A stretch of 6,874 nt of DNA from Paraprevotella sp. (lineage in GTDB: Bacteria; Bacteroidota; Bacteroidia; Bacteroidales; Bacteroidaceae): the NCBI GenBank assembly GCA_017425765.1, contig JAFOXE010000256.1, positions 1 to 6,874 of the forward strand. Direction: 5' to 3'. The translations under genes and the position numbers were made by a program. The notes beneath the pieces were generated by a model. That model was given only the letters and a program-made list of their open reading frames with translations, was not told the origin of the DNA and searched no databases. Of the stretch, positions 1-6,874 are shown piece after piece. Each line of letters opens with the position of its first letter. Within the stretch, counting starts at the first letter, position 1.

Positions 1-3000
1 GGGTTAATGAGGTTCAACTCTACCATGAGTTGACAACCGTTGCAGATACCCAACGATAGGGTGTCGGGGCGTGCGTAGAAGTTGTCGAGGGCTGCTTTTG
101 CTTTGGGGTTGTAAAGGAACGCACCGGCCCAACCCTTGGCAGAACCCAATACGTCGGAGTTGGAGAAACCACCGCAGAACACAATCATGTTGATGTCTTC
201 CAAGGTTTCGCGGCCGCTGATAAGGTCGGTCATGGTCACATCCTTCACGTCAAAACCGGCAAGGTAGAGTGAGTAGGCCATCTCGCGTTCACCATTGGTA
301 CCCTTTTCGCGGATGATGGCTGCCTTGATGCCGGAAGGAGTGCGGCGGTCGGCGTCGCAACCTACTTCGGCGGCCTTGCCACTGAATGGGTGTACGATGT
401 TGATTTCAACCGGCTGCATCTTGTAGTTCTCGAAACGAGCCTTGGCGCAGCCGTTCATGCTCTGCTTGCGGTCGAGCAAATAAGAGGTGCTGTACCATAC
501 ATCGCGCAAGTGGTCGATGCCAAATTGGTAGGTGGCATCTTCTTTGGTCACCAAAATGTGGCGTTCCTCTGTAGGCTGTCCTAACTTGATATAGCTGATT
601 CCGGCTTCTTCCATCACCTCCTTGAATTCGGCTTTATGCTTGTCGGAAACTTGTACCACCACGCCCGGGTTTTCGGCAAATAGTGCACGAACCACGTCGG
701 CATTGCGCATGGCATCGAGGCTGATTTCCATACCGCCTTCGGTGTTGGCGAAGCACATTTCCAAAAGGGTTGTAATCAAACCACCGGCAGAGATGTCGTG
801 ACCGGCCATGATTAAACCACGGTTCACCAAGGTTTGAACGGCATTGAACGCATCGCGGAAGTACTCGGGGTTGGTGCAAGTGGGCACGTCGCTGCCAATC
901 TTGTTCAACGACTGTGCAAAGGCAGAACCGCCAAGTCGCAACTCGTCGAAGCTGAAGTCGATGTGGTAGAATGTGCTCTTTTCGTCGTTCACCATCACGG
1001 GCGAAACGGTTTTGCGAATATCACTTACCTCACCGCCGGAGCTCACAATCACGGTTCCCGGAGAGATAATCTTTTCGCCACCAGGATATTGTTGGCTCAT
1101 TGACAACGAGTCCTTACCGGTGGGTACATTGATGGCCAAAGCGCAGCAGAACTCCGACAAAGCCTCTACACCACGATACAAACGGGCATCCTCACCCTCT
1201 TGTGAGCGGCAAGGCCACATCCAGTTGGCAGATAGTGAAATGCTGTCCAAACCGTCGGACAATGGGGCCCATACAATGTTGGTAAGAGCTTCTGCCACCG
1301 AAAGAACTGAGCCGGCAGCAGGATCGGCCAAGCCGGCTTGAGGGGCATGACCTAAGGCTGTGGCAATACCTTTCACGCCGCGATAGTCGAGGGCTACTAC
1401 ACCGCAGTCGCTCAACGGCAACTGCAATTCGCCTTGACATTGCTGACGTGCCACCTTACCGGTTACACTGCGGTCTACCTTGTTGGTGAGCCAGTCTTTA
1501 CAAGCCACAGCTTCAAGTTGCAATACGCGACTTACGTATTCGTTCAACTTGCTTGCTTCGTAGGTAACGTCCTCATAGGTGCGTTCCACAGTTTTGTCTA
1601 CCATGTAGGTCTTAGGACTGTGTCCAAACATCTGAGAAACTTCGAGGTCGAATGGACGGATGCCGTCTGCTTGTTCGAAAGCGAAGTGTGCATCGCCGGT
1701 GGTTTCGCCCACCACGTACATCGGGGCACGTTCACGCTCAGCAATTTTGCGTACGTGTTCGATGTGTTCTTCTTGGATAAGCAATCCCATGCGCTCTTGC
1801 GACTCGTTGGCAATGATTTCTTTTGCCGACAAGGTGCTGTCGCCAATGGGCAACTTACTCATGTCTATCACACCACCACATTCTTCTACCAACTCCGACA
1901 AACAGTTTACGTGACCGGCAGAACCATGGTCGTGGATGGACACCACAGGATTTACGTCTTCCTCGCAAAGAGCACGCACCAAGTTGTTGGCACGCTTTTG
2001 CATTTCAGGGTTGGCACGTTGAACGGCGTTCAATTCGATGCCTGATGAATAACGACCGGTGTCCACTGACGATACCGAGCCACCACCCAAACCAATGCGG
2101 TAGTTGTCGCCACCAACGACCACCACCTTGTTGCCCTTTTGAGGGGTGCCCTTCAAACAGTCGCGTTTGGTTCCGTAGCCCACACCGCCGGCCAACATGA
2201 TTACCTTGTCGTAACCATAGCGTTCGTTGTTCTCTTGGTGTTCGAAAGTGAGCACCGAACCGGTGATAAGGGGTTGACCGAACTTGTTACCGAAATCTGA
2301 AGCTCCGTTTGAAGCCTTGATTAGGATTTGTTCCGGAGTTTGGTACAACCAATTGCGTACTGGAAGGATGTCTTCCCAATCGCGACCTTCGTCCAAACGA
2401 GGGTAAGAGGTCATGTACACGGCAGTACCTGCAATCGGCCAGCTACCTACACCACCGCCCATACGGTCGCGAATTTCACCACCGGTACCGGTTGAAGCGC
2501 CGTTGAATGGCTCCACGGTAGTAGGGAAGTTGTGTGTTTCGGCCTTGATGGAGATTACCGATTCAATATCTTTAATTACAAAATAGTCGGACGTAGAGTG
2601 ATCTTTGGGTGCAAATTGTTCCACCACCGGACCTTCGGCAAAAGCTACATTGTCTTTGTATGCCGAAATAATCTTGTGAGGATTTTCCTGAGTGGTGCGC
2701 TTGATCATCTGGAACAAAGACGAAGGCTTCTCTTCGCCGTCGATGATGAACGTACCGCCAAAGATCTTGTGACGGCAGTGCTCTGAGTTGATTTGCGCAA
2801 AACCGAATACTTCAGAGTCGGTGAGCTTGCGGCCTAGTTGTCCTTCCACCTTATGCAAGTACTCGATTTCTTCGGGTGAAAGGGCCAAACCTTCCTGCTC
2901 GTTGTATTCTTCCAAATTCTCGATGGTCTGGATGGCAGCAGGTTCCAATTTTATGGCAAAAATGTTTTGATCCAATCCCTTGTACAAGCGTTGCAACATA

Positions 3001-3281
3001 GGGTCGTACTCGGCCTCTTCGTTGGCCACGGGGAAGTACTCCTCGATGCGAGAAATACCACTAATACTCATGTTCTGGGTGATCTCCACGGCGTTGGTGC
3101 TCCATGGGGTAATCATTTCGCGGCGGGGACCTACGAAACATCCCTCCAGATTTTCGGCATTTAGCGGCGTGGCCTCACCGTAGAGCCAGCATAGTTTTTC
3201 CACTTCTTCAGCAGAGAGCTGATGGTCGGCCTGCGTGGCAATCACGCTCTGACCTTGGGTTTTGAAAAATGATATTGGCAT
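1..3281 (-). CDS. purL: Phosphoribosylformylglycinamidine synthase (FGAM synthetase), single-chain type, C-terminus cut by window edge
   Basis: This enzyme catalyses the fourth step of de novo IMP synthesis: FGAR + glutamine + ATP to FGAM + glutamate + ADP + Pi, in the cytoplasm. Reading from ATG at 3281 there are 1093 uninterrupted codons. Motifs, in order: NSEHCRH (residues 165-171), KAETHNFPT (246-254), the glycine-rich GASTGTGGEIRDR (261-273), HDHGSAGH (from 450), PTGKDS (720-725) and GHDISAGG (from 827), which together make up the duplicated AIR-synthase-like synthetase core. The glutamine amidotransferase domain begins near residue 986 (KAAIIREKGTNGERE) and reaches the nucleophile elbow GICNGCQ, where Cys1080 is the expected catalytic cysteine. 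By comparison with the family (about 1230-1300 residues), roughly 140-150 residues, including the His/Glu of the triad, lie beyond base 1. The fused synthetase-plus-glutaminase form is the one usual in Bacteroidetes and Proteobacteria, unlike the split PurS/Q/L. The start fits the N-terminus MPISFFKTQGQ. No Shine-Dalgarno is visible, and the upstream bases are A/T only. No frameshift was seen. Confidence 0.97.
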   Translation of the reverse strand, partial: MPISFFKTQGQSVIATQADHQLSAEEVEKLCWLYGEATPLNAENLEGCFVGPRREMITPWSTNAVEITQNMSISGISRIEEYFPVANEEAEYDPMLQRLYKGLDQNIFAIKLEPAAIQTIENLEEYNEQEGLALSPEEIEYLHKVEGQLGRKLTDSEVFGFAQINSEHCRHKIFGGTFIIDGEEKPSSLFQMIKRTTQENPHKIISAYKDNVAFAEGPVVEQFAPKDHSTSDYFVIKDIESVISIKAETHNFPTTVEPFNGASTGTGGEIRDRMGGGVGSWPIAGTAVYMTSYPRLDEGRDWEDILPVRNWLYQTPEQILIKASNGASDFGNKFGQPLITGSVLTFEHQENNERYGYDKVIMLAGGVGYGTKRDCLKGTPQKGNKVVVVGGDNYRIGLGGGSVSSVDTGRYSSGIELNAVQRANPEMQKRANNLVRALCEEDVNPVVSIHDHGSAGHVNCLSELVEECGGVIDMSKLPIGDSTLSAKEIIANESQERMGLLIQEEHIEHVRKIAERERAPMYVVGETTGDAHFAFEQADGIRPFDLEVSQMFGHSPKTYMVDKTVERTYEDVTYEASKLNEYVSRVLQLEAVACKDWLTNKVDRSVTGKVARQQCQGELQLPLSDCGVVALDYRGVKGIATALGHAPQAGLADPAAGSVLSVAEALTNIVWAPLSDGLDSISLSANWMWPCRSQEGEDARLYRGVEALSEFCCALAINVPTGKDSLSMSQQYPGGEKIISPGTVIVSSGGEVSDIRKTVSPVMVNDEKSTFYHIDFSFDELRLGGSAFAQSLNKIGSDVPTCTNPEYFRDAFNAVQTLVNRGLIMAGHDISAGGLITTLLEMCFANTEGGMEISLDAMRNADVVRALFAENPGVVVQVSDKHKAEFKEVMEEAGISYIKLGQPTEERHILVTKEDATYQFGIDHLRDVWYSTSYLLDRKQSMNGCAKARFENYKMQPVEINIVHPFSGKAAEVGCDADRRTPSGIKAAIIREKGTNGEREMAYSLYLAGFDVKDVTMTDLISGRETLEDINMIVFCGGFSNSDVLGSAKGWAGAFLYNPKAKAALDNFYARPDTLSLGICNGCQLMVELNLIN

Positions 3282-3312
3282 AATATATAGTATATAAGAT
3301 TATATTCGCCTA

Positions 3313-3320
3313 CAAAGTTA
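3313..3320 (-). promoter_or_regulatory. Candidate -7 element of the purL promoter
   Basis: On the minus strand these bases read TAACTTTG, an exact match to the Bacteroidetes primary-sigma -7 consensus TAnnTTTG. A start site a few bases downstream would leave a purL leader of about 25 bases, too short for a riboswitch. The weakness is the -33 element: the nearest upstream TTTG (3333-3336) is only 12 bases away instead of about 19-21. The call therefore rests on one box plus position. Confidence 0.4.
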
Positions 3321-3351
3321 ATCATTCTACACCAAAAACACGCGCTTCTGC

Positions 3352-3459
3352 ATGCACAAAATGATTAGGGATTGTTAGGAAAATATGCACAAAAATATTA
3401 TTTGATATTTAAATCTATTTATTTTTGTTAATATCGTAGATTTGACTACTTTTGTGCAT
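3352..3459. repeat. Three copies of a 10-bp motif ATGCACAAAA in the divergent intergenic region
   Basis: ATGCACAAAA occurs exactly at 3352-3361 and 3385-3394 on the plus strand, and as its reverse complement TTTTGTGCAT at 3450-3459. The first and third copies also share the preceding C, giving an 11-base match. The two direct copies are 33 bases apart, about three helical turns. The third copy overlaps the -7 box of the rightward promoter. Read towards purL, the second copy is part of TATTTTTG (3390-3397), another TAnnTTTG match. The copies could be operator sites for a regulator of one or both genes, or simply repeated promoter-like -7 boxes with a similar downstream base context. The copies are seen directly; the role is inference. 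Confidence 0.5.
3424..3454 (+). promoter_or_regulatory. Bacteroidetes-type promoter for the lipoprotein/DUF5723 operon
   Basis: The -33 box TTTG (3424-3427) and the -7 box TACTTTTG (3447-3454) are separated by 19 bases. Both match the known Bacteroides primary-sigma consensus TTTG / TAnnTTTG with standard spacing. The surrounding DNA is strongly A/T-rich. Transcription would start near 3460, giving a leader of about 135 bases before the lipoprotein ATG at 3595, long for a simple leader and containing a short ORF. The -7 box overlaps one copy of the ATGCACAAAA motif, so a protein binding that motif would compete with RNA polymerase. Confidence 0.7.
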
Positions 3460-3468
3460 GTGTATAAA

Positions 3469-3486
3469 GTCACACGGTGATGTGGC
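3469..3486 (+). other. Small hairpin near the 5' end of the operon leader
   Basis: GTCACA (3469-3474) can pair with TGTGGC (3481-3486) as six pairs, one of them a G-T wobble, around a 6-base loop (CGGTGA). The structure starts about 9 bases after the expected transcription start and covers the ATG at 3480 of the possible leader ORF. It could protect the mRNA 5' end or restrict access to that start. It is short and may be chance. Confidence 0.25.
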
Positions 3487-3593
3487 TGGGTTCAAGTCCC
3501 TTTTTCTTCTTGCTACAGACGTGTTTTGCCGCCTGCAACAACCTGATTGAGGCAAGAATTTACCTACGCAATTTACATTTTAATTTTACATAG
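3480..3593 (+). CDS. Possible 37-codon leader ORF abutting the lipoprotein gene
   Basis: ATG at 3480 opens a frame of 37 codons that ends in TAG at 3591-3593, one base before the lipoprotein ATG at 3595. The peptide would start MWLGSSPFFFLLQTCFAAC, with a hydrophobic stretch over residues 7-19, two cysteines (15 and 19) and a polar tail with two arginines. It lies wholly inside the predicted transcript, about 20 bases from the expected 5' end. Base composition changes here from very A/T-rich to near-coding values. The stop/start arrangement would allow translational coupling with the lipoprotein. Against it: I recognise no homologue, no ribosome site is visible, the hydrophobic stretch lacks a basic N-terminus, and an open frame this short can occur by chance. 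Alternatives are a structured untranslated leader or the remnant of an older gene end. Confidence 0.3.
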   Translation: MWLGSSPFFFLLQTCFAACNNLIEARIYLRNLHFNFT

Positions 3594-3594
3594 T

Positions 3595-5403
3595 ATGAAA
3601 ACAAAACGTATTTGGCAGGGCGCCTTTGCGCTCTTGTTGTTGTGCACTTCATGTGTGGACAACGATTACGACTTGTCGAAGGATATCGACATGACCGTTA
3701 CATTGGGAGGTCAGAATTTGACCATTCCGGCCAGTCAGACCGACGAAATTACGCTTGAGAAAATTCTTGATTTGGACGACGATGCCTCGTTGGAAGTGGT
3801 TTCAGCCGCCAACATCAATCGTTTTCCGGGTATGAACATCGGTGATTATGTTCTATACAAGACTACCGATAACCCCAACTATGAAAGTTATGGAGTGGAA
3901 GATGTAACCATAGCTATGTCGGGGCATGAAGAGGGTATTTCAGAGCCTATGAACTTTGGTGTGTGTCCGCCGATAGATATGGACATCACCGTGGAGGTTG
4001 AGGAATGTATCTCGTCTTTGGAGCTGAAGAGCAACAACGTAACCCTCGATATAGTGGAACTGCACGAGGCTGATGTGGACTTGGATGCGGTGATGACCCT
4101 TACGTTTACGGGTAACAACAATGTGAAGAAACTGCATCTTGAGCCGGATTGTAAGTTCGTGTTCCCCGAATACATCACTATGGAAGAAGTAAACCACAAT
4201 GGTGCTTACGTCGAGGACGGACATACTGTGGTGTTCCCAGATGGATTGGATATCATGCAAGGCAAGAAAATGGAAGTCATGCTTAAGATTCATCATCTTG
4301 ACTTCCGCAATCTTCCGGCCGGACAAGGTTTGTATGCTCCCGGATGCTTTGCTTTGAATATGGACATCCACATTCAAGGACATGCCACCCTGAATACCAA
4401 GGATTTTCCGACAGGAAATACTCCTGTGGTGTTGCAGTTGAAGGGTGTGGTAGATACAGAAAGCGAAATGACGGTGCAATCGGCTATCGGTGTGTTTAAC
4501 CCCGAGTTGGATATTACGGTTGACCCGGTGGACGTAACCGGAATTCCGGAATTCCTAGCCAACAACGACACCCGTCTTGACCTGGCAAACCCGGTAATTA
4601 AGTTTACCTACGTCAACAACTCGCCTGCTACTATTGAGGTAAATGCTGTGGCACGTTCGTATGACGATAAAAACAACCTCTTGGCACAAGTGGGAATTGG
4701 CGCTGCACCTAAGGCCGGTTACGGATTGGTGCCCACCGCCCCCGTCATCTTAGGAACGGGTAGCAACCATGTGGCCTTGGTGCGTCGTAAAACTTCGGCC
4801 AACGACATCGAGATTCCGGCTTTGAACGACCTTATCGAACGCATTCCACATCAACTTTGTATTGAGGATATTCAGGCACAAATGGTGCAAGAACCCATCG
4901 AAGTAAAGGTGGGAGCCGACCGTTATAATGTTGAAACCGGTTACGAATTCATTGCGCCTTTGTGTTTTGGCAAGGACTTGAATATCGTGTATGAAGATAC
5001 TCTTGACAGTTGGAATGAGGATGTGAAGGACTTGGACATCAAACAACTAACTGTTAACTTAGAGGCTATCAACAGCATTCCGCTAGATCTTGATCTTCGT
5101 GGTGCCAACAGGGTGTGGGCTATTGATGTGAACGATAATAAGATTGAGGATATTGTGGTAACCGTGGACGAGGCGAAAGGAGTTGTGAAGGCAGGTTCGT
5201 TGATGCAGCCTTCGGAGAACACGGTGAAGCTCACCCTTACGGCTAAGAGTGGTTCGTTGAAGAATTTAGACGGCTTGATTTATTGCTTGCAGGGTACTGA
5301 ATCCGGTGCCGGTGTAGGTGTTCAACTCAATGAACGTCAATCGTTGAAGCTCACAGCTATAAAACTGAGTGTGCCCGGTGGTATAACAGTGGATATGAAC
5401 TAA
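3595..5403 (+). CDS. Predicted outer-membrane/surface lipoprotein of unknown function
   Basis: The 602-residue product starts MKTKRIWQGAFALLLLCTSC: a basic N-terminus, a hydrophobic core (about residues 9-17) and a signal-peptidase II site ending at Cys20. The mature protein begins CVDNDYD; acidic residues straight after the lipidated cysteine resemble the Bacteroidetes lipoprotein export signal for surface display, so an outer-leaflet location is plausible but inferred. The remainder looks like alternating beta strands with many V/I/L-T patterns. A segment from about residue 317 (IPEFLANNDTRLDLANP) resembles an Ig- or LEA-like strand unit. The mature part has seven further cysteines. I recognise no enzyme motif and cannot name a family. 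ATG at 3595 is preferred over the in-frame TTG at 3547 because only the ATG gives a normal lipoprotein signal. The upstream region is A/T-rich without a Shine-Dalgarno, as is usual here. The next gene follows after 32 bases, which suggests an operon. Confidence 0.88.
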   Translation: MKTKRIWQGAFALLLLCTSCVDNDYDLSKDIDMTVTLGGQNLTIPASQTDEITLEKILDLDDDASLEVVSAANINRFPGMNIGDYVLYKTTDNPNYESYGVEDVTIAMSGHEEGISEPMNFGVCPPIDMDITVEVEECISSLELKSNNVTLDIVELHEADVDLDAVMTLTFTGNNNVKKLHLEPDCKFVFPEYITMEEVNHNGAYVEDGHTVVFPDGLDIMQGKKMEVMLKIHHLDFRNLPAGQGLYAPGCFALNMDIHIQGHATLNTKDFPTGNTPVVLQLKGVVDTESEMTVQSAIGVFNPELDITVDPVDVTGIPEFLANNDTRLDLANPVIKFTYVNNSPATIEVNAVARSYDDKNNLLAQVGIGAAPKAGYGLVPTAPVILGTGSNHVALVRRKTSANDIEIPALNDLIERIPHQLCIEDIQAQMVQEPIEVKVGADRYNVETGYEFIAPLCFGKDLNIVYEDTLDSWNEDVKDLDIKQLTVNLEAINSIPLDLDLRGANRVWAIDVNDNKIEDIVVTVDEAKGVVKAGSLMQPSENTVKLTLTAKSGSLKNLDGLIYCLQGTESGAGVGVQLNERQSLKLTAIKLSVPGGITVDMN

Positions 5404-5435
5404 ATGCATGGTGAAACATATAACAGAAAAACGAT

Positions 5436-6874
5436 ATGAAACGTGTTAAGATATATAGCATTATAGCCGGTGCTTTGATGATGATGCCGGCAGTGAGTGC
5501 ATGGGCGCAGCAAGCCCTTCGTTCGGCCTATTTCTTGGAGGGCTACAGCTATCGTCATCAGTTGAACCCTGCTTTAGCGCCGGAACGTACTTATTTTAGT
5601 ATGCCGATGTTGGGTAATATGAATGTGGGAGCACAGGGAAATGTGGGTTTGGACAACTTCTTGTATCCTACTTCCAACGGTGAACTCACTACCTTTATGA
5701 ACGAGAGTGTGAACGGTAATGAATTTTTGGACGGTTTGAAAAGTACGAATCGCATACACATGGACTTCGACATGTCTATTTTCTCCGTGGGATTCCGTGC
5801 TTTTGGCGGTTTTAACACTGTGGACGTTAGCTTGCGTTCCGGACTTCGCATGAACTTGCCATACGAGTTGTTCGAGTTTATGAAGATGGGTCAGTCGAGC
5901 GCCTACACACAATATTCCATCGAGGATTTGGCCGTGAGCACCACAAACTATGCCGAAATAGCTTTAGGACATTCGCACCGCATCAACGACAAGTGGAATG
6001 TGGGAGCCAAAGTAAAGTTTTTGGTGGGTATGGCAGATGCCGAGGCTACAATCGACCGCATGAATCTTACCCTATCTAATGATGTGTGGAGCGTGCAGGG
6101 CAAGGGCGAGCTCAATGCCGCACTTAAGGGCTTGATGTTGCCTACAAAAGCCGAGGTAGGGGCGAAGTATGATATGCCCGAAGATGCCGATGCTATTGAA
6201 TGGGATGAAGCAGATTATGACAGCCCGGGCGTGTCGGGTTTTGGTGTAGCCTTTGATTTGGGTGCAACCTACAAGGTGACTCGCGACTTGGAACTGTCGG
6301 CCGCAGTGCTAGACCTCGGTTTTATCAGTTGGAACAACAACATCAAGGCGCAAACCAGTGGCGAACAATGGACTTTCGATGGATTTAAGAATATTGCCAT
6401 CGACCCCGAGGACCCCAACGATCCGAACGATATCGAAAATCAAATAGAACAAATTGGTGACGACTTGGAGCGCTTGGCCAACTTCCACAAAACAGAAGAG
6501 AAGGGTAGTCGCACTCGTATGTTGGGAGCCACCCTTAACGTGGGTGCGCAATATACGTTGCCGGCTTATCGCAAGTTGAAATTCGGTTTCTTGTCGTCAA
6601 CTCGTTTGAATGGAGCGTACACATGGACAGAAGGACGTATCTCGGCCAACGTGACCCCGGTAAAGTGTTTCGATGCATCGGTTAACTATGCGCTTTCAAC
6701 ATTTGGCTCTACGTTGGGCTGGATTCTCAATTTCCATGCCAAGGGCTTCAACTTGTTTGTAGGATCTGATCATCAGTTCTTCAAGGTTACTCCGCAATAT
6801 ATACCTGTAGGCAAGATGAATACCAACTTCAGCATGGGTATCAACTTCCCGTTGGGTAATAGAAAGAGTTTGTA
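5436..6874 (+). CDS. DUF5723-like outer-membrane beta-barrel protein, open at right edge
   Basis: From ATG at 5436 there are 479 uninterrupted codons; the window then ends on TA, probably the first two bases of a TAA or TAG stop, because the product already ends in a barrel-like strand (INFPLGNRKSL). A signal peptide is clear: MKRVKIYS, a hydrophobic core, and AWA before Gln25. The mature N-terminus, RSAYFLEGYSYRHQLNPA (29-46), followed by a MPMLGNMNVGAQGNVG segment, is the pattern I recall for the DUF5723 family of Bacteroidales, predicted beta-barrel proteins of unknown function. The rest alternates amphipathic strands with loops, including one acidic loop (246-262) and a DPEDPNDPND stretch (323-332) followed by a short helix. 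SPGVSGFGVAFDLGATY (263-279) also fits the family. It is probably co-transcribed with the upstream lipoprotein, with no terminator or promoter seen in the 32-base gap. The family name is from memory, not from a search. Confidence 0.85.
   Translation, partial: MKRVKIYSIIAGALMMMPAVSAWAQQALRSAYFLEGYSYRHQLNPALAPERTYFSMPMLGNMNVGAQGNVGLDNFLYPTSNGELTTFMNESVNGNEFLDGLKSTNRIHMDFDMSIFSVGFRAFGGFNTVDVSLRSGLRMNLPYELFEFMKMGQSSAYTQYSIEDLAVSTTNYAEIALGHSHRINDKWNVGAKVKFLVGMADAEATIDRMNLTLSNDVWSVQGKGELNAALKGLMLPTKAEVGAKYDMPEDADAIEWDEADYDSPGVSGFGVAFDLGATYKVTRDLELSAAVLDLGFISWNNNIKAQTSGEQWTFDGFKNIAIDPEDPNDPNDIENQIEQIGDDLERLANFHKTEEKGSRTRMLGATLNVGAQYTLPAYRKLKFGFLSSTRLNGAYTWTEGRISANVTPVKCFDASVNYALSTFGSTLGWILNFHAKGFNLFVGSDHQFFKVTPQYIPVGKMNTNFSMGINFPLGNRKSL

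Noticed and set aside
1434..2045. 203-codon open frame on the plus strand inside purL
   Set aside because: It is antisense to a clearly conserved enzyme, and its product shows no recognisable features; it is a shadow of purL codon use.
3488..3500. GGGTTCAAGTCCC, which looks exactly like a tRNA T-arm core, suggesting a tRNA or tRNA-derived attachment site
   Set aside because: Only three stem pairs form instead of five, no acceptor, D or anticodon arms can be built around it, and no integrase or mobile gene is nearby. It also lies inside the possible leader ORF.
3488..3505. GGG/CCC hairpin followed by five T's as an intrinsic terminator or attenuator
   Set aside because: A three-pair stem is too weak for termination, and it sits in the leader of a gene that must be transcribed through it.
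3526..3555. Inverted repeat TTGCC / GGCAA in the leader as a riboswitch or RNA element
   Set aside because: It has five pairs around a 20-base loop with competing alternative pairings and no match to a riboswitch I know.
3547..3594. In-frame upstream TTG start for the lipoprotein
   Set aside because: It would add 16 residues before a normal lipoprotein signal peptide and bury it; the ATG at 3595 gives the expected N-terminus.
3940..4479. 179-codon open frame on the minus strand inside the lipoprotein gene
   Set aside because: It is antisense to the lipoprotein coding region, without a promoter, start context or recognisable product.
4540..4555. Perfect 16-bp palindrome made of two GGAATTCC units
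   Set aside because: It lies in frame within the lipoprotein gene and is explained by the codons for Gly-Ile-Pro-Glu-Phe; no regulatory context.
5404..5439. An 11-codon mini-ORF in the gap between the two plus-strand genes whose TGA overlaps the next ATG
   Set aside because: It is too short to separate from chance, with no ribosome site. The overlap may help re-initiation, but nothing else supports it.

Overview
The window looks like ordinary chromosome of a Bacteroidales bacterium, possibly Prevotellaceae. The reasons are a single-chain PurL of the Bacteroidetes type, a TTTG-N19-TAnnTTTG promoter, A/T-rich start regions without Shine-Dalgarno sequences, a lipoprotein with an acidic stretch just after its lipidated cysteine, and a DUF5723-like outer-membrane protein. 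The genus assignment is inference only.

Layout. Bases 1-3281 (minus strand) are purL, phosphoribosylformylglycinamidine synthase of de novo purine synthesis. It is intact from its start codon to just past the glutaminase nucleophile cysteine and then runs off the left edge. Bases 3282-3594 are a divergent intergenic region. It holds a strong Bacteroidetes-type promoter pointing right, a weaker purL-facing -7 element, three copies of a 10-bp motif, and a possible 37-codon leader ORF that ends one base before the next gene. Bases 3595-5403 (plus) encode a 602-residue predicted lipoprotein of unknown function. After a 32-base gap, bases 5436-6874 (plus) encode a signal-peptide-bearing, beta-rich DUF5723-like protein, cut by the right edge almost exactly at its end.

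Working together. purL is a housekeeping gene transcribed away from the other two. The lipoprotein and the DUF5723-like gene are co-directional and closely spaced with no terminator between them, so they probably form an operon for an envelope-associated pair: an acylated, perhaps surface-exposed protein and an outer-membrane barrel-like partner. Their function is unknown.

I found no mobile element, CRISPR array, rRNA or complete tRNA. The less-explained features are the motif trio and leader ORF in the intergenic region, and the uncharacterised lipoprotein/DUF5723 pair.
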